NCBI RefSeq assembly: GCF_000744945.1
Contig: NZ_JQMX01000001.1
Span: 2,914,001 to 2,978,000 of the forward strand
DNA from: Carnobacterium maltaromaticum DSM 20342
GTDB lineage: Bacteria > Bacillota > Bacilli > Lactobacillales > Carnobacteriaceae
Direction: 5' to 3'
Length of the DNA stretch: 64,000 nucleotides
Shown here: one piece after another, positions 29,234-37,735 of the stretch
Layout of the letters: every line of letters starts with the position of its first letter
How positions within the stretch are numbered: position 1 is the first letter of the stretch
Position numbers and translations under genes: made by a program
The notes under the pieces: model-generated
Told to the model about the DNA's origin: nothing
The model's input: the letters and a program-made list of their open reading frames with translations, nothing else
Database searches by the model: none

Positions 29234-31243
29234 ATGGAAGCAAATCATAATAGACAAAATCATCTTAATAAAGTTACGATGGGTGGGATTTTAGTTGCCT
29301 TAGGTGTTGTATACGGGGATATCGGAACATCACCACTTTATGTAATGAAGGCAATTGTAAAAGGGAATGGCGGTTTAGCTGGCGTTTCAGAAGATTTTAT
29401 TTTAGGAGCCGTATCTTTAGTTTTTTGGACAATTACCATTTTGACAACCATCAAGTATGTCATGATTACCTTAAAAGCAGATAACCATGGTGAAGGTGGA
29501 ATTTTTTCACTTTATACTTTGGTAAGGAAGCAATCTAAATGGTTAATAATACCGGCCATGATTGGTGGTGCGACTTTACTAGCAGATGGGATGTTAACCC
29601 CAGCAGTAACCGTAACATCAGCAGTTGAAGGATTAAGAGAAATTCCTGTCTTCAGAGAATTTTTTGGTGCAAATCAACATGTCATCATTATTATTGTTAT
29701 TACGATTATTAGTGCACTTTTTTTAATTCAACGTTTTGGAACGGAAGCCGTTGGACGAATATTTGGTCCAGTAATGCTACTATGGTTTACAACATTAGGA
29801 ATTTTTGGCCTAGTTAATATTGTCAAAGATGTCACCTTGATTCGTGCACTATCGCCACATTATGCAATTGCTGTTTTATTCAGTGATGAAAATAAAATGG
29901 GCTTCTTTATATTAGGAGGCGTATTCCTAGCAACAACAGGGGCAGAAGCGTTATATTCTGACTTAGGACATGCCGGTCGTAAAAATATTTATGCGACTTG
30001 GGGATTTGTTAAATTCAGCTTGATTTTAAATTATTTTGGGCAAGCCGCTTGGATTTTAGAAGCAAAAAATGATCCTAAAATGGTAGCCATGCAAGATATG
30101 AATCCTTTTTTTCAAATGATGCCGAAACCGTTTCTAATCTACGGTGTCATCATTGCCACTTTAGCTGCAATTATAGCTTCCCAGTCATTGATTTCAGGAT
30201 CTTACACATTAGTTTCAGAAGCAATTAAATTAAACTTAATGCCGAGACTACACAGTTTGTATCCCTCAACGTCAAAAGGACAAGTGTATATTCCTGCGGT
30301 TAATACAATTTTATGGGCAGTCTGTATCGGAGTTGTGCTACATTTTAGAAGTTCAGATCGAATGGAAGCCGCTTATGGTTTAGCGATTACTGTAACAATG
30401 TTAATGACAACGATTTTGTTGTTTAACTATTTAATCAAACGTAAAACGCCGATGTGGTTGGCAGTAACCATGTTACTCTTCTTTGGAGCGTTTGAAATGT
30501 CCTTCTTTATCTCAAGTGCCGTTAAATTTATGCACGGCGGATATATTACCGTCTTGATTGCTGTTGCGATTCTGTTTGTCATGTATATTTGTAATAAGAG
30601 TCATTCGATTAAGATGCGCCTTTTGGAATATGTACCATTGGCAGATTATCGCGATCAATTAGGGCAATTGTGTGAAGATGGTGACCGTCAAAAATATGCA
30701 ACAAATTTAGTATATTTAACAAATAGTCGAGAAAAAGGCGAAGTCGAGTCTAAAATTATGTATTCTATTTTAGATAAGCGTCCAAAACGTGCCGATGTTT
30801 ATTGGTTCGTTAACGTCGTGGTAACCGATGAACCTTATACAGCGGAGTACACCGTTGATAATATCGGTGGAACAGACTATATGATTAAAGTCCAATTGAA
30901 ATTAGGTTTCCGTGTCAGCCAAAAATTGAATGTTTTCTTGCGCCAGATTGTTACTGAACTTGTTGAAAATGGTGAAGTAGATATTCAATCACGAAACTAC
31001 ACCACGATGCCAGATCGTAAAGTTGGCGATTTCCGCTTTATCATTATCCAAGAACAACTTTCAATGGAAATGGAACTAAGTGGTTATGAAACCTTTATTA
31101 TGCAGGCAAAACTTTTCTTGAAACGTCATACGGTTTCACCAGAAAAATGGTTTGGTCTTAATGCTAGTGATGTGGAAATTGAAAATGTACCGCTGTTCTT
31201 AGGTAAGAAACGAGCACGAGTTCTAAAACGTGTCGATAAATAA
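29234..31243 (+). CDS. kup: KUP/HAK/KT potassium uptake transporter
   Basis: This 669-residue potassium symporter has the diagnostic GVVYGDIGTSPLYV (residues ~24-37). About twelve membrane helices follow up to residue ~455, then a ~210-residue cytoplasmic tail, the normal length for Kup. The start at 29234 is preferred over an ATG two codons earlier because AGAGGG lies at proper distance only from the second. It is transcribed alone from the TATAAT promoter and ended by the terminator at 31261. In related bacteria potassium uptake is often controlled by c-di-AMP; no ydaO-type riboswitch is visible here. Confidence 0.95.
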   Translation: MEANHNRQNHLNKVTMGGILVALGVVYGDIGTSPLYVMKAIVKGNGGLAGVSEDFILGAVSLVFWTITILTTIKYVMITLKADNHGEGGIFSLYTLVRKQSKWLIIPAMIGGATLLADGMLTPAVTVTSAVEGLREIPVFREFFGANQHVIIIIVITIISALFLIQRFGTEAVGRIFGPVMLLWFTTLGIFGLVNIVKDVTLIRALSPHYAIAVLFSDENKMGFFILGGVFLATTGAEALYSDLGHAGRKNIYATWGFVKFSLILNYFGQAAWILEAKNDPKMVAMQDMNPFFQMMPKPFLIYGVIIATLAAIIASQSLISGSYTLVSEAIKLNLMPRLHSLYPSTSKGQVYIPAVNTILWAVCIGVVLHFRSSDRMEAAYGLAITVTMLMTTILLFNYLIKRKTPMWLAVTMLLFFGAFEMSFFISSAVKFMHGGYITVLIAVAILFVMYICNKSHSIKMRLLEYVPLADYRDQLGQLCEDGDRQKYATNLVYLTNSREKGEVESKIMYSILDKRPKRADVYWFVNVVVTDEPYTAEYTVDNIGGTDYMIKVQLKLGFRVSQKLNVFLRQIVTELVENGEVDIQSRNYTTMPDRKVGDFRFIIIQEQLSMEMELSGYETFIMQAKLFLKRHTVSPEKWFGLNASDVEIENVPLFLGKKRARVLKRVDK

Positions 31244-31260
31244 ATAGAGAATAAATAGTA

Positions 31261-31307
31261 AAAGCTGTTAGCTTAAGAAGTCAGATTCTTAGTTAGCAGC
31301 TTTTTTT
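31261..31307 (+). terminator. Rho-independent terminator of kup
   Basis: AAAGCTGTTAGCTTAAGAA pairs with TTCTTAGTTAGCAGCTTT and is followed by a T run. Confidence 0.88.
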
Positions 31308-31431
31308 ATCATTTAAAAATGCTGAGATTAAGTGATTCATTCAGATATGCGGTATAATAGAGTGAGGCTATACGTACCAGTGTAGTACCCATAAAATATG
31401 AAGTAAATAAAAATAGAAAGTTGGAAGAAGA

Positions 31432-31701
31432 GTGGCAAAAACAAATCTATGTCAAAGCTGTGGCATGCCTTTAAAAGATGAGGCGGATTTTGGAACTGAA
31501 AAAGATGGAACATTATCAACTAAGTATTGTGAGAAGTGTTACCAAGATGGCGAATGGACAAAAACAGATTTAGATTTTGATGGCATGTATGCTTATAATT
31601 TAAAGAAATTCCAAGAATCCGATATGAATAAAATTGAAAAGTTCTTTTTGAATAAGATGTATACAAAAAAATTCATGAAAAAACTAGAAAGATGGAATTA
31701 A
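31432..31701 (+). CDS. Small zinc-ribbon protein
   Basis: This 89-residue cytoplasmic protein uses GTG as start, after GGAAGAAGA. Four cysteines in CQSCGMPL (residues 7-14) and YCEKCYQDG (32-40) make a zinc ribbon. The domain resembles the putative zinc-ribbon family typified by the phrase CQSCGMPL. A basic C-terminal half is rich in Lys, Phe and Met (KKFMKKLERW). Its role is not known. A TATAAT at 31353-31358 is the likely -10. Confidence 0.75.
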   Translation: MAKTNLCQSCGMPLKDEADFGTEKDGTLSTKYCEKCYQDGEWTKTDLDFDGMYAYNLKKFQESDMNKIEKFFLNKMYTKKFMKKLERWN

Positions 31702-31742
31702 AGTAGGCATTTAAAAAAATAAAATAATGATTAGTAGTTTGA

Positions 31743-31776
31743 GTAGTCACCAACGTACATGTTGGTGGCTATTTTA
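31743..31776 (+). terminator. Rho-independent terminator after zinc-ribbon gene
   Basis: TAG-CACCAAC pairs with GTTGGTGGCTA around GTACAT, followed by a T-rich stretch. Confidence 0.75.
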
Positions 31777-32048
31777 TTGATTAAAAAAGTAACGTTTATA
31801 ATGATAACTTTTTGAAATAATCCTTTAATGGGAAATGCAATGGGTATTATATATACTACTTTTTTACAAAAAGAAAAATGGAGGAGTATAGTGTTTTTAA
31901 GGGCTAGTTAACACTAAAGTTTAGCGAGAAAAAACTTGTAAATATTTGTTAATAAATACACATAAGGCGAGTGAGTATAAAGAATATGAATAAATGCTGG
32001 CCATTGTAATTTTATAAATGAAGGAAATACAGAAATGAGGATAAGTAT
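31777..32048. other. AT-rich gap, nothing recognised
   Basis: GGAGGAGTATAGTG near 31880 looks like a ribosome-binding site, but the frame after it closes within a few codons. No gene or RNA is supported. Confidence 0.35.
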
Positions 32049-32294
32049 ATGTTGATTGAAGAACATTGGAATGACGGTTTAGAATATTATATCGAATTTG
32101 AAGCTACAACTGGAATGATTGTTAGGAAAGTAATTATTGTACCAGCTACTTTTGAGATAGAGCAAGTGAAAGCCATGGTAGTCCAAAGATTTACTCGTGT
32201 TAAAAAAATTATTTGCATTGAAGAAGTGAATGAAGTGTTACTCATGAATGATTATTTTGATATGAAAAATGGTAGCAATCAAATTATATTTTAA
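32049..32294 (+). CDS. Small hypothetical protein
   Basis: This 81-residue soluble protein is rich in Ile, Val and Glu, with a predicted alternating beta/alpha pattern (VRKVIIVPATFEIEQVKAMV). Its start has AGGA eight bases ahead. It has no recognisable family, no signal peptide and no membrane segment. The gene is isolated between two gaps. Coding is supported by the ribosome-binding site and sensible composition but not by a homologue known to me. Confidence 0.5.
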   Translation: MLIEEHWNDGLEYYIEFEATTGMIVRKVIIVPATFEIEQVKAMVVQRFTRVKKIICIEEVNEVLLMNDYFDMKNGSNQIIF

Positions 32295-32489
32295 AAAGTA
32301 TAGTCTTGCGTAAACAGTAAATAGGGCTCAGAAAATGGACATAGTAATATAAAGCATGAATACCATATAAATTCAGAAGAATGTTTCATGATTCCCAGAA
32401 ATTAAATATCTGCAACACTATACGTATACATTTAGTTGAAGTTAATTTTAGTTAGAATAGTGATTAAATTAGGGAAGGAGGGTAGAAAA

Positions 32490-32762
32490 ATGAAATTAAA
32501 ATTCACTATTTTTTTTAACATATTTTTGTTTGGGATATTTATGATGGAGTCAATTCCAGCAAAAACTGAAGATGTGCAATTAAATGTAAATAACTCACTC
32601 AGTGAAGTAGATTCAAAGAAGAGGGTAAAAGAGAAAGAGTATAAGAATAATTTAGTACCTAAAACTGGCGGAGAATGGTTACTACTTATTGTTTTTATTA
32701 TGTGGTTTGTCTCGTTTCTGTTATTGTACCTTTTCAATATGATTAGTCACGTTTTAAAATAG
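32490..32762 (+). CDS. Small cell-surface protein with sortase-like C-terminal signal
   Basis: The product has 90 residues. It has an N-terminal signal peptide (residues 1-24, MKLKFTIFF...ESIPAKT) and a short charged middle. It ends in LVPKTGG followed by a hydrophobic helix (~residues 63-86), like a sorting signal with VPKTG in place of LPXTG. The tail after the helix is short and has one lysine. Small LPXTG-anchored proteins of this size often sit in WxL surface-protein loci, but here it is alone. AAGGAGGG gives the start at 32490; a longer frame from 32436 is not supported. Confidence 0.65.
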   Translation: MKLKFTIFFNIFLFGIFMMESIPAKTEDVQLNVNNSLSEVDSKKRVKEKEYKNNLVPKTGGEWLLLIVFIMWFVSFLLLYLFNMISHVLK

Positions 32763-32874
32763 AAACAGAAAATATAGATTGTTAAAGATATAAGGCTAAT
32801 CAGTCATATACTGATTAGTTTTATACCTTTACAGTTTTCTCTCTTACTTTTTTTCTAGTATTTATTCCAAATAG

Positions 32875-33795
32875 TTAGTTTGAATGATTTAGATGATGAG
32901 AATCTAAAAAATTAGTTAAAGTAGTTTCAAAAATACTAGCTATAAATGTTTGTTCAAGTTCTTGCAACATTTGAATAGCAAAGCGTGATTTATGTTCACC
33001 TTTGTCGAAATTAGGAGGATCATTTTTCGAATCATTCATTAGGATTATTCCTTCATAATAGTTATAAATAATTCTATGAAAACCATAGGTTGGATTCTGG
33101 GATAACTCTTTAAGCTCACGCATTAAAAGATCTAAAACAGATCTAGACTGAGTAATAGAAGATTCTGTTAATAAATCATAAATCGAGTTTACATAGAGAG
33201 TACATAGACAAGAATGTGCAGACTCATAGTGTTTATATTTGCTTACAAAGCGAGAAATTAACTCAAAATAAGTATTTTTTTCTTTAGAGTTCATATATTC
33301 TACTGTATTCGTAAATAGGATTATTTCAAAATATGTCCATGTTTGAATAGAGGATAAATAGTTAAGGATGACTTCTTGATTGTGCCGACTTATTTGAGCT
33401 TTAACTAGACTTCCAGTTTCATTGAATACCTTCATTTGGCTAATCCTAGATTTTACCAAAGCTGTTTTTATTAAAGAGAGTTTGTCTTCGTAAGGTTCAC
33501 TTTCAAGCAAAAGTTCTTCTAATTTTTCAATATTATTTGAATTTGCATAATTTGAAAATAACGAAAAAAAGTGGTTAATATGATTTGGGTTATAGTCTCG
33601 GTCAATATATTGAAATTCATCAACAGAAACTAAAAGTCGATCTAATATCTCCTCTAACAAACTAAAGGAAATATCATGCTTGCCTTGTTCAAAATTAATA
33701 GCATAGCTTTTGGAGATTAAGTCTTTATAAAGCTCACTTTGTTTAATTCCTTTTCCCACTCTGATTTTTCTAATTGTTTCACCGTATTTTCTCAC
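32875..33795 (-). CDS. Rgg/GadR/MutR-family transcriptional regulator
   Basis: This 306-residue regulator has an N-terminal XRE-type helix-turn-helix (residues 5-60, IRKIRVGKGIKQSELYKDLIS) and a long alpha-helical TPR-like C-terminal domain (65-300), the Rgg architecture. Family members sense short hydrophobic peptides and switch nearby genes. It starts with GTG at 33795, seven bases after AGGAGG. No short peptide gene is evident beside it. The IS at 33944 has inserted 149 bases upstream and may have cut off its promoter, a partner peptide gene or its target. Confidence 0.85.
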   Translation of the reverse strand: MRKYGETIRKIRVGKGIKQSELYKDLISKSYAINFEQGKHDISFSLLEEILDRLLVSVDEFQYIDRDYNPNHINHFFSLFSNYANSNNIEKLEELLLESEPYEDKLSLIKTALVKSRISQMKVFNETGSLVKAQISRHNQEVILNYLSSIQTWTYFEIILFTNTVEYMNSKEKNTYFELISRFVSKYKHYESAHSCLCTLYVNSIYDLLTESSITQSRSVLDLLMRELKELSQNPTYGFHRIIYNYYEGIILMNDSKNDPPNFDKGEHKSRFAIQMLQELEQTFIASIFETTLTNFLDSHHLNHSN

Positions 33796-33943
33796 ATAAA
33801 TGCCTCCTCTATAGATAAATATATATAAGAAAACCTATTACAAAGTAACTTTAATTTTTGGCAGATTGCTTATTTATCGATTTATTATACATGCTTTTCT
33901 ATTAAAAATATATGAAATAAATTAAGTTAAAATAAATCTTAAC

Positions 33944-35621
33944 CCTGAATAATTCATAGCTTTAATTCTTTGGTACATTTTATTGAAATATGTATCACTA
34001 ATATCCCTATCAACTGATTTTGACTAAAAAGTTACTTCAAACATTCACTGTTCAAAAATATTGAGGAATAAATTTTGGGTGTAAGGCATTTTGAGCATAC
34101 TTCTCCCTGGATAACTTCCCAGTAAAAAAATCGTTAGATTGTTGGATTAGATCCATTGACTGGCTCGCCTCAGGCGAGCAAAGACCCTGTAGAATTCATT
34201 CTGATACACATGATAACTAGATAATTTGAGATAGACTCGTCTACCCGTTTGGACTAATTTCCCAGCAACTTTCAGAAACTTCAATCGAATAGAATGAATG
34301 GTCATTCCCTTTTGGACTTCCTCAAAGCCAATCGTTCTTAAGAAGTTGACTAAGTTGTAAGCTATCAAGCTGAGCATCATTCGGACATGATTCTCCAAAA
34401 AGCGAGGACTGTCTGTCTTGTCAAAGTAAAAGCCAGCTTTCGCTTCTTTAATGAAGTTCTCCATTGTGCCACGTTTGGCATAGAGAGAAAAGATGGTATC
34501 AGGAGAAACATTTTCTGATAGATTCGTCACGATAAACTCATGTCGAAAGAGTAGTTCGCCCGCTTCACGTGTTGAGCGTATACACACGCGACGACTTTGT
34601 GACCAGGATTGTGCTTGATAAGTGGTGGAGAAGTACTGAACTTCTCGTTCTTCCCACTTTTGATTATCGCCATAAAGTACTGATTTCTCAGCTATTTGAC
34701 CTAGTCTACGATTATTCTTCAGTCGAATAACATAATGACTCTTTTTTGATTCACACGAATCATACACACCAGGTGTAGCGAACCCGCTGTCTCCACGAAC
34801 CAAGATGTCAGTGTTTGGTAGAGAGTGATTATAGTGCTCTAATAAAGGTGTGAGAAACTCCTTTACGCCTTTTGATGTATATTGATTTCCTGAACGTAGT
34901 TCAGCTTTTAAGAAGTCACCAGTCAATCCGTCAAAAGCTACCAATGGATGATAACCATAGGTTTGGTAGTGGGTATTATAATCCGTTTGTTCTTGGTGAC
35001 CAAATGTATCTGAATGGGTCGAATCTAAATCAATGATTAATTCCGTATCATTACGGATGAGGCGTGCTTTATCAATAAGTTCTTGGTTCAAAGCTTGAAG
35101 TTCATGGATATTCTCCTCAGATAGTCGATCTAAAAATCGAGAAAGTGAAGATTGAGAAGCGAGTTCTTTCCTATCTAAAACAGCTTTAAACACAGGATCT
35201 TGTCTCAGGAGATTAGCTGCAGAATCAGCTGAGTAACCAGCAATTAATTGCATAATGAACTGCTCAAGTATGGATAAGTTGTCATGAGTAAAATATGCTC
35301 GTTCGTCTTCAATGTGAATGTGTTGCTTAGCCAGTTCAGAAAAACCGAAGGTGTTCATCAGCTCTTTCACTAGGACGAGACCCGAATCACTCGATAATTG
35401 ACCACCTGTATGAGAAATAGTGATATTTGAATTGAATTTTACTTGGTTTTTGTGTAAGCTAGTCATTAGAAGAACTCCTTTCTTTTGGTTGGTTTAGTCA
35501 CTTTAACCATAGCAGAAAGGGGTTCTTTTTTCATCACTTAACGGGTGAAGATGAAAAAGTAATTGTAAGCTGCCGTGAGGCAGTTTCACATGGTTTTAAT
35601 TAAAAGTATGAATTATTCAGG
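33944..35621 (-). mobile_element. IS1380-family insertion sequence, copy 2
   Basis: This is a 1678-base element with the same 15-base inverted repeats as copy 1 (CCTGAATAATTCATA), here flanked by the 6-base direct repeat CTTAAC. It has inserted into the region between the rgg-type gene and the NADH peroxidase gene. The transposase points toward the rgg-type gene. Confidence 0.93.
34147..35466 (-). CDS. IS1380-family transposase
   Basis: This 439-residue transposase is identical in protein sequence to that of copy 1, with the same DDE-type segments. The exact identity of two copies 16.8 kb apart means the element moved recently or has been kept identical by conversion. Both copies look intact and able to be expressed. 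Confidence 0.93.
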   Translation of the reverse strand: MTSLHKNQVKFNSNITISHTGGQLSSDSGLVLVKELMNTFGFSELAKQHIHIEDERAYFTHDNLSILEQFIMQLIAGYSADSAANLLRQDPVFKAVLDRKELASQSSLSRFLDRLSEENIHELQALNQELIDKARLIRNDTELIIDLDSTHSDTFGHQEQTDYNTHYQTYGYHPLVAFDGLTGDFLKAELRSGNQYTSKGVKEFLTPLLEHYNHSLPNTDILVRGDSGFATPGVYDSCESKKSHYVIRLKNNRRLGQIAEKSVLYGDNQKWEEREVQYFSTTYQAQSWSQSRRVCIRSTREAGELLFRHEFIVTNLSENVSPDTIFSLYAKRGTMENFIKEAKAGFYFDKTDSPRFLENHVRMMLSLIAYNLVNFLRTIGFEEVQKGMTIHSIRLKFLKVAGKLVQTGRRVYLKLSSYHVYQNEFYRVFARLRRASQWI

Positions 35622-35956
35622 CTTAACTTATGGAAATAGCATGGATTCATTTAAGAACTTTCAAAACAAGCCACTTTTTAAAAGAATCTATTTCTAGAAG
35701 AATGGTTATAGTTGAAGAGCAAAGGTACTAAACAGATAGCGGCTCGTGTTATAGATAACCTAGTATCCTACAAAAAAAGTTCTAGCATAAAATAACGCTA
35801 TAGCAAACTAAACTCTTTTTTAGCAAAGCAAAATAATACAATCATAAACTTTAGTGTGCTATCATGGTTATAGTACCAAAAAGTACTAACTATTAAAGTA
35901 TATTGTGAGCTTATGTACATAGTAGGCTGACAATAGCTAAAACTAAGGGGGATTAT
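35622..35956. other. Leader region of NADH peroxidase gene
   Basis: It holds TAGTAC-N6-GTACTA (35871-35888), a perfect two-arm palindrome just after a likely extended -10 TGCTATCAT. This could be an operator for a redox or peroxide regulator. No convincing short peptide gene for the nearby Rgg protein is present. Confidence 0.4.
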
Positions 35957-37315
35957 ATGAAAGTAATAATTGTAGGAGCAAGTCACGGTGGACATCAATC
36001 GGCGTTAGAAATTTTAGACAGATATGAAGGTGCCGATGTAACGATTTATGAGAAAGGCGATTTTGTCTCATTTTTATCATGCGGAATGCAGTTGTATCTG
36101 GAAGATAAGGTTACTCAAGTTGATGATGTACGAAATTTCAAGCCTGAAGATATTGAAAAACGTGGTGGGAAAGTTAAGAGTCAGCACGAAGTTTTAACTT
36201 TTGATGCAGACAAAAAAGAAGTGACCATTAAAAATTTAGCAACAGGTGAACTGTTGGTTGACACATATGACAAACTTATTTTAGCTTCTGGAGTTACTCC
36301 GGCAGCATTACCAGTTCCAAATGCTGATTTAGAGAATATTTTCTTTATGCGTGGTCGTGCTTGGGCTCTTCAAATCAAAGACAAGCTTTCTGATGATAAA
36401 GTTAAAAATGTTGTCGTGATTGGTAGCGGCTATATTGGTGTTGAGGCAGCAGAAGTTTTTGCTAAAGCTGGCAAAAATGTCACAATCATTGATATGATTG
36501 ATAATGTCCTAGGAAACTATTTAGATCAAGAGATGACAGATATTTTAGCACCAGTTTTTAAAGAAAATGGTGTGAACCTTGAACTTGGGGCACAAATAAA
36601 AGGCTTTGTTGGTGAAAAACAAGTTACAGGTGTTGAACATCAAAATGGTGTTGTGGATGCTGATTTAGTCATTGTAGCGGCTGGGTTAACACCAAATACT
36701 AGCTGGCTTGAAGGTTTAGTTGATTTAGAAGAGCGTGGACAAATTAAAGTTGATGAGTATTTACGTACATCGGCCAAAGATGTTTATGCTGTTGGAGACG
36801 CAATCTTGCCATTAAATGTAGCAAGCCAAAAACACGCGCCTGTAGCATTGGCGACAACGGCTCGTCGTGAAGCTAGATATGTCGTTCGTAATCTAACAAA
36901 AGATCAACCTACTGAAAAATTCCAAGGTGTACTTGGAACAAGTGCTTTAGCTGTATTTGGATACAATTTAGCTATGACTGGTTTAAATGAATTTTCAGCT
37001 AGTCGCTCAGAAGTACAAATCAAAGGGAACTTTTACAAAGATACGTTGCGCCCAACATTTGTTAAAAATGATGGGAATACTGAAGTTTATGTGAAACTTA
37101 ATTTTGATGAAAAATCCCATAAAATACTTGGTGGACAAGTCTTATCAACATATGATATTACTGCCCACATCAATACACTTGCGCTTGCCATTAAAACGGG
37201 CTTAACATTAGAAGATTTAGCTGAAGCTGACTTCTTCTTCCAACCAGGTTTTGACCGTCAATGGAGTTTGTTAAATTTAGCAGCTCAATCGGCTTTAGGC
37301 GAAACTAAATTTTAA
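35957..37315 (+). CDS. npr: NADH peroxidase
   Basis: This 452-residue FAD-dependent enzyme reduces hydrogen peroxide to water with NADH. The N-terminal dinucleotide motif carries H10 in GASHGGH. The redox-active single cysteine C42 lies in FLSCGMQLYLE. Both numbers and contexts match the enterococcal NADH peroxidase and its cysteine-sulfenic acid chemistry. A second nucleotide motif (VVIGSGYIGVEAAE) binds NADH, and the C-terminal FFFQPGFDRQW is the dimer interface. H2O-forming NADH oxidase is the nearest alternative; the GASHGG start favours the peroxidase. Strong GGGGG precedes the ATG, and the gene is transcribed alone. Confidence 0.82.
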   Translation: MKVIIVGASHGGHQSALEILDRYEGADVTIYEKGDFVSFLSCGMQLYLEDKVTQVDDVRNFKPEDIEKRGGKVKSQHEVLTFDADKKEVTIKNLATGELLVDTYDKLILASGVTPAALPVPNADLENIFFMRGRAWALQIKDKLSDDKVKNVVVIGSGYIGVEAAEVFAKAGKNVTIIDMIDNVLGNYLDQEMTDILAPVFKENGVNLELGAQIKGFVGEKQVTGVEHQNGVVDADLVIVAAGLTPNTSWLEGLVDLEERGQIKVDEYLRTSAKDVYAVGDAILPLNVASQKHAPVALATTARREARYVVRNLTKDQPTEKFQGVLGTSALAVFGYNLAMTGLNEFSASRSEVQIKGNFYKDTLRPTFVKNDGNTEVYVKLNFDEKSHKILGGQVLSTYDITAHINTLALAIKTGLTLEDLAEADFFFQPGFDRQWSLLNLAAQSALGETKF

Positions 37316-37324
37316 AAAAAGGTA

Positions 37325-37366
37325 AAGGTATGTAGAAAATGTTTATTTTCTACATACCTTTTTTGT
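37325..37366 (+). terminator. Rho-independent terminator of NADH peroxidase gene
   Basis: AAGGTATGTAGAAAAT pairs with ATTTTCTACATACCTT and is followed by six T residues. Confidence 0.9.
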
Positions 37367-37468
37367 GATTAAATTCTAAAAAAATGAATATTAAGTAGTT
37401 ATATTCTACCAAATTCACTAAGAATTAAATGAAACGAATGCATTCAACTAGATATGCATTAACATACC

Positions 37469-37729
37469 TTAGTTTCCTTGTTCATTATAATGAGTAACCC
37501 TTTGCTGAAAGCGAATCTGTAAAATAGAAGCCCACACGAGTGTTGTCAGAATAACTAACAGATAAAAATTCCCCAGAAGACTTGCTAAAACAATACTAAA
37601 TCCAATTGTTAAAATACCTAAACAAATTAATTTTAGTAAAGAGCTAGTTGCAATCCATTGATTATTCTTCAAGGTTAAATGGGTCATGAAAATTGTTCCA
37701 ACAACTAAACCTAATAATAAAATTTCCAT
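37469..37729 (-). CDS. Small membrane protein following PTS EIIC
   Basis: The product has 86 residues with about three hydrophobic helices (residues 2-18, 30-48, 53-70) and a charged C-terminus. It starts six bases after the EIIC stop and uses a GGAGGTG that overlaps the end of the EIIC gene, so it is coupled to EIIC translation. A protein of the same size and pattern follows the paralogous EIIC at 49007, with matching residues in the second half (K-x-GIL-x-S-x-LL-x-LLV-x-T-x-AS-x-RF). This suggests a conserved accessory subunit of this EIIC subgroup. Function unknown. Confidence 0.65.
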   Translation of the reverse strand: MEILLLGLVVGTIFMTHLTLKNNQWIATSSLLKLICLGILTIGFSIVLASLLGNFYLLVILTTLVWASILQIRFQQRVTHYNEQGN

Positions 37730-37735
37730 CTTATT

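Noticed and set aside
35632..35733. 33-codon frame near the Rgg gene as a signalling peptide
   Set aside because: No ribosome-binding site, a charged C-terminus and no hydrophobic SHP-like pattern.
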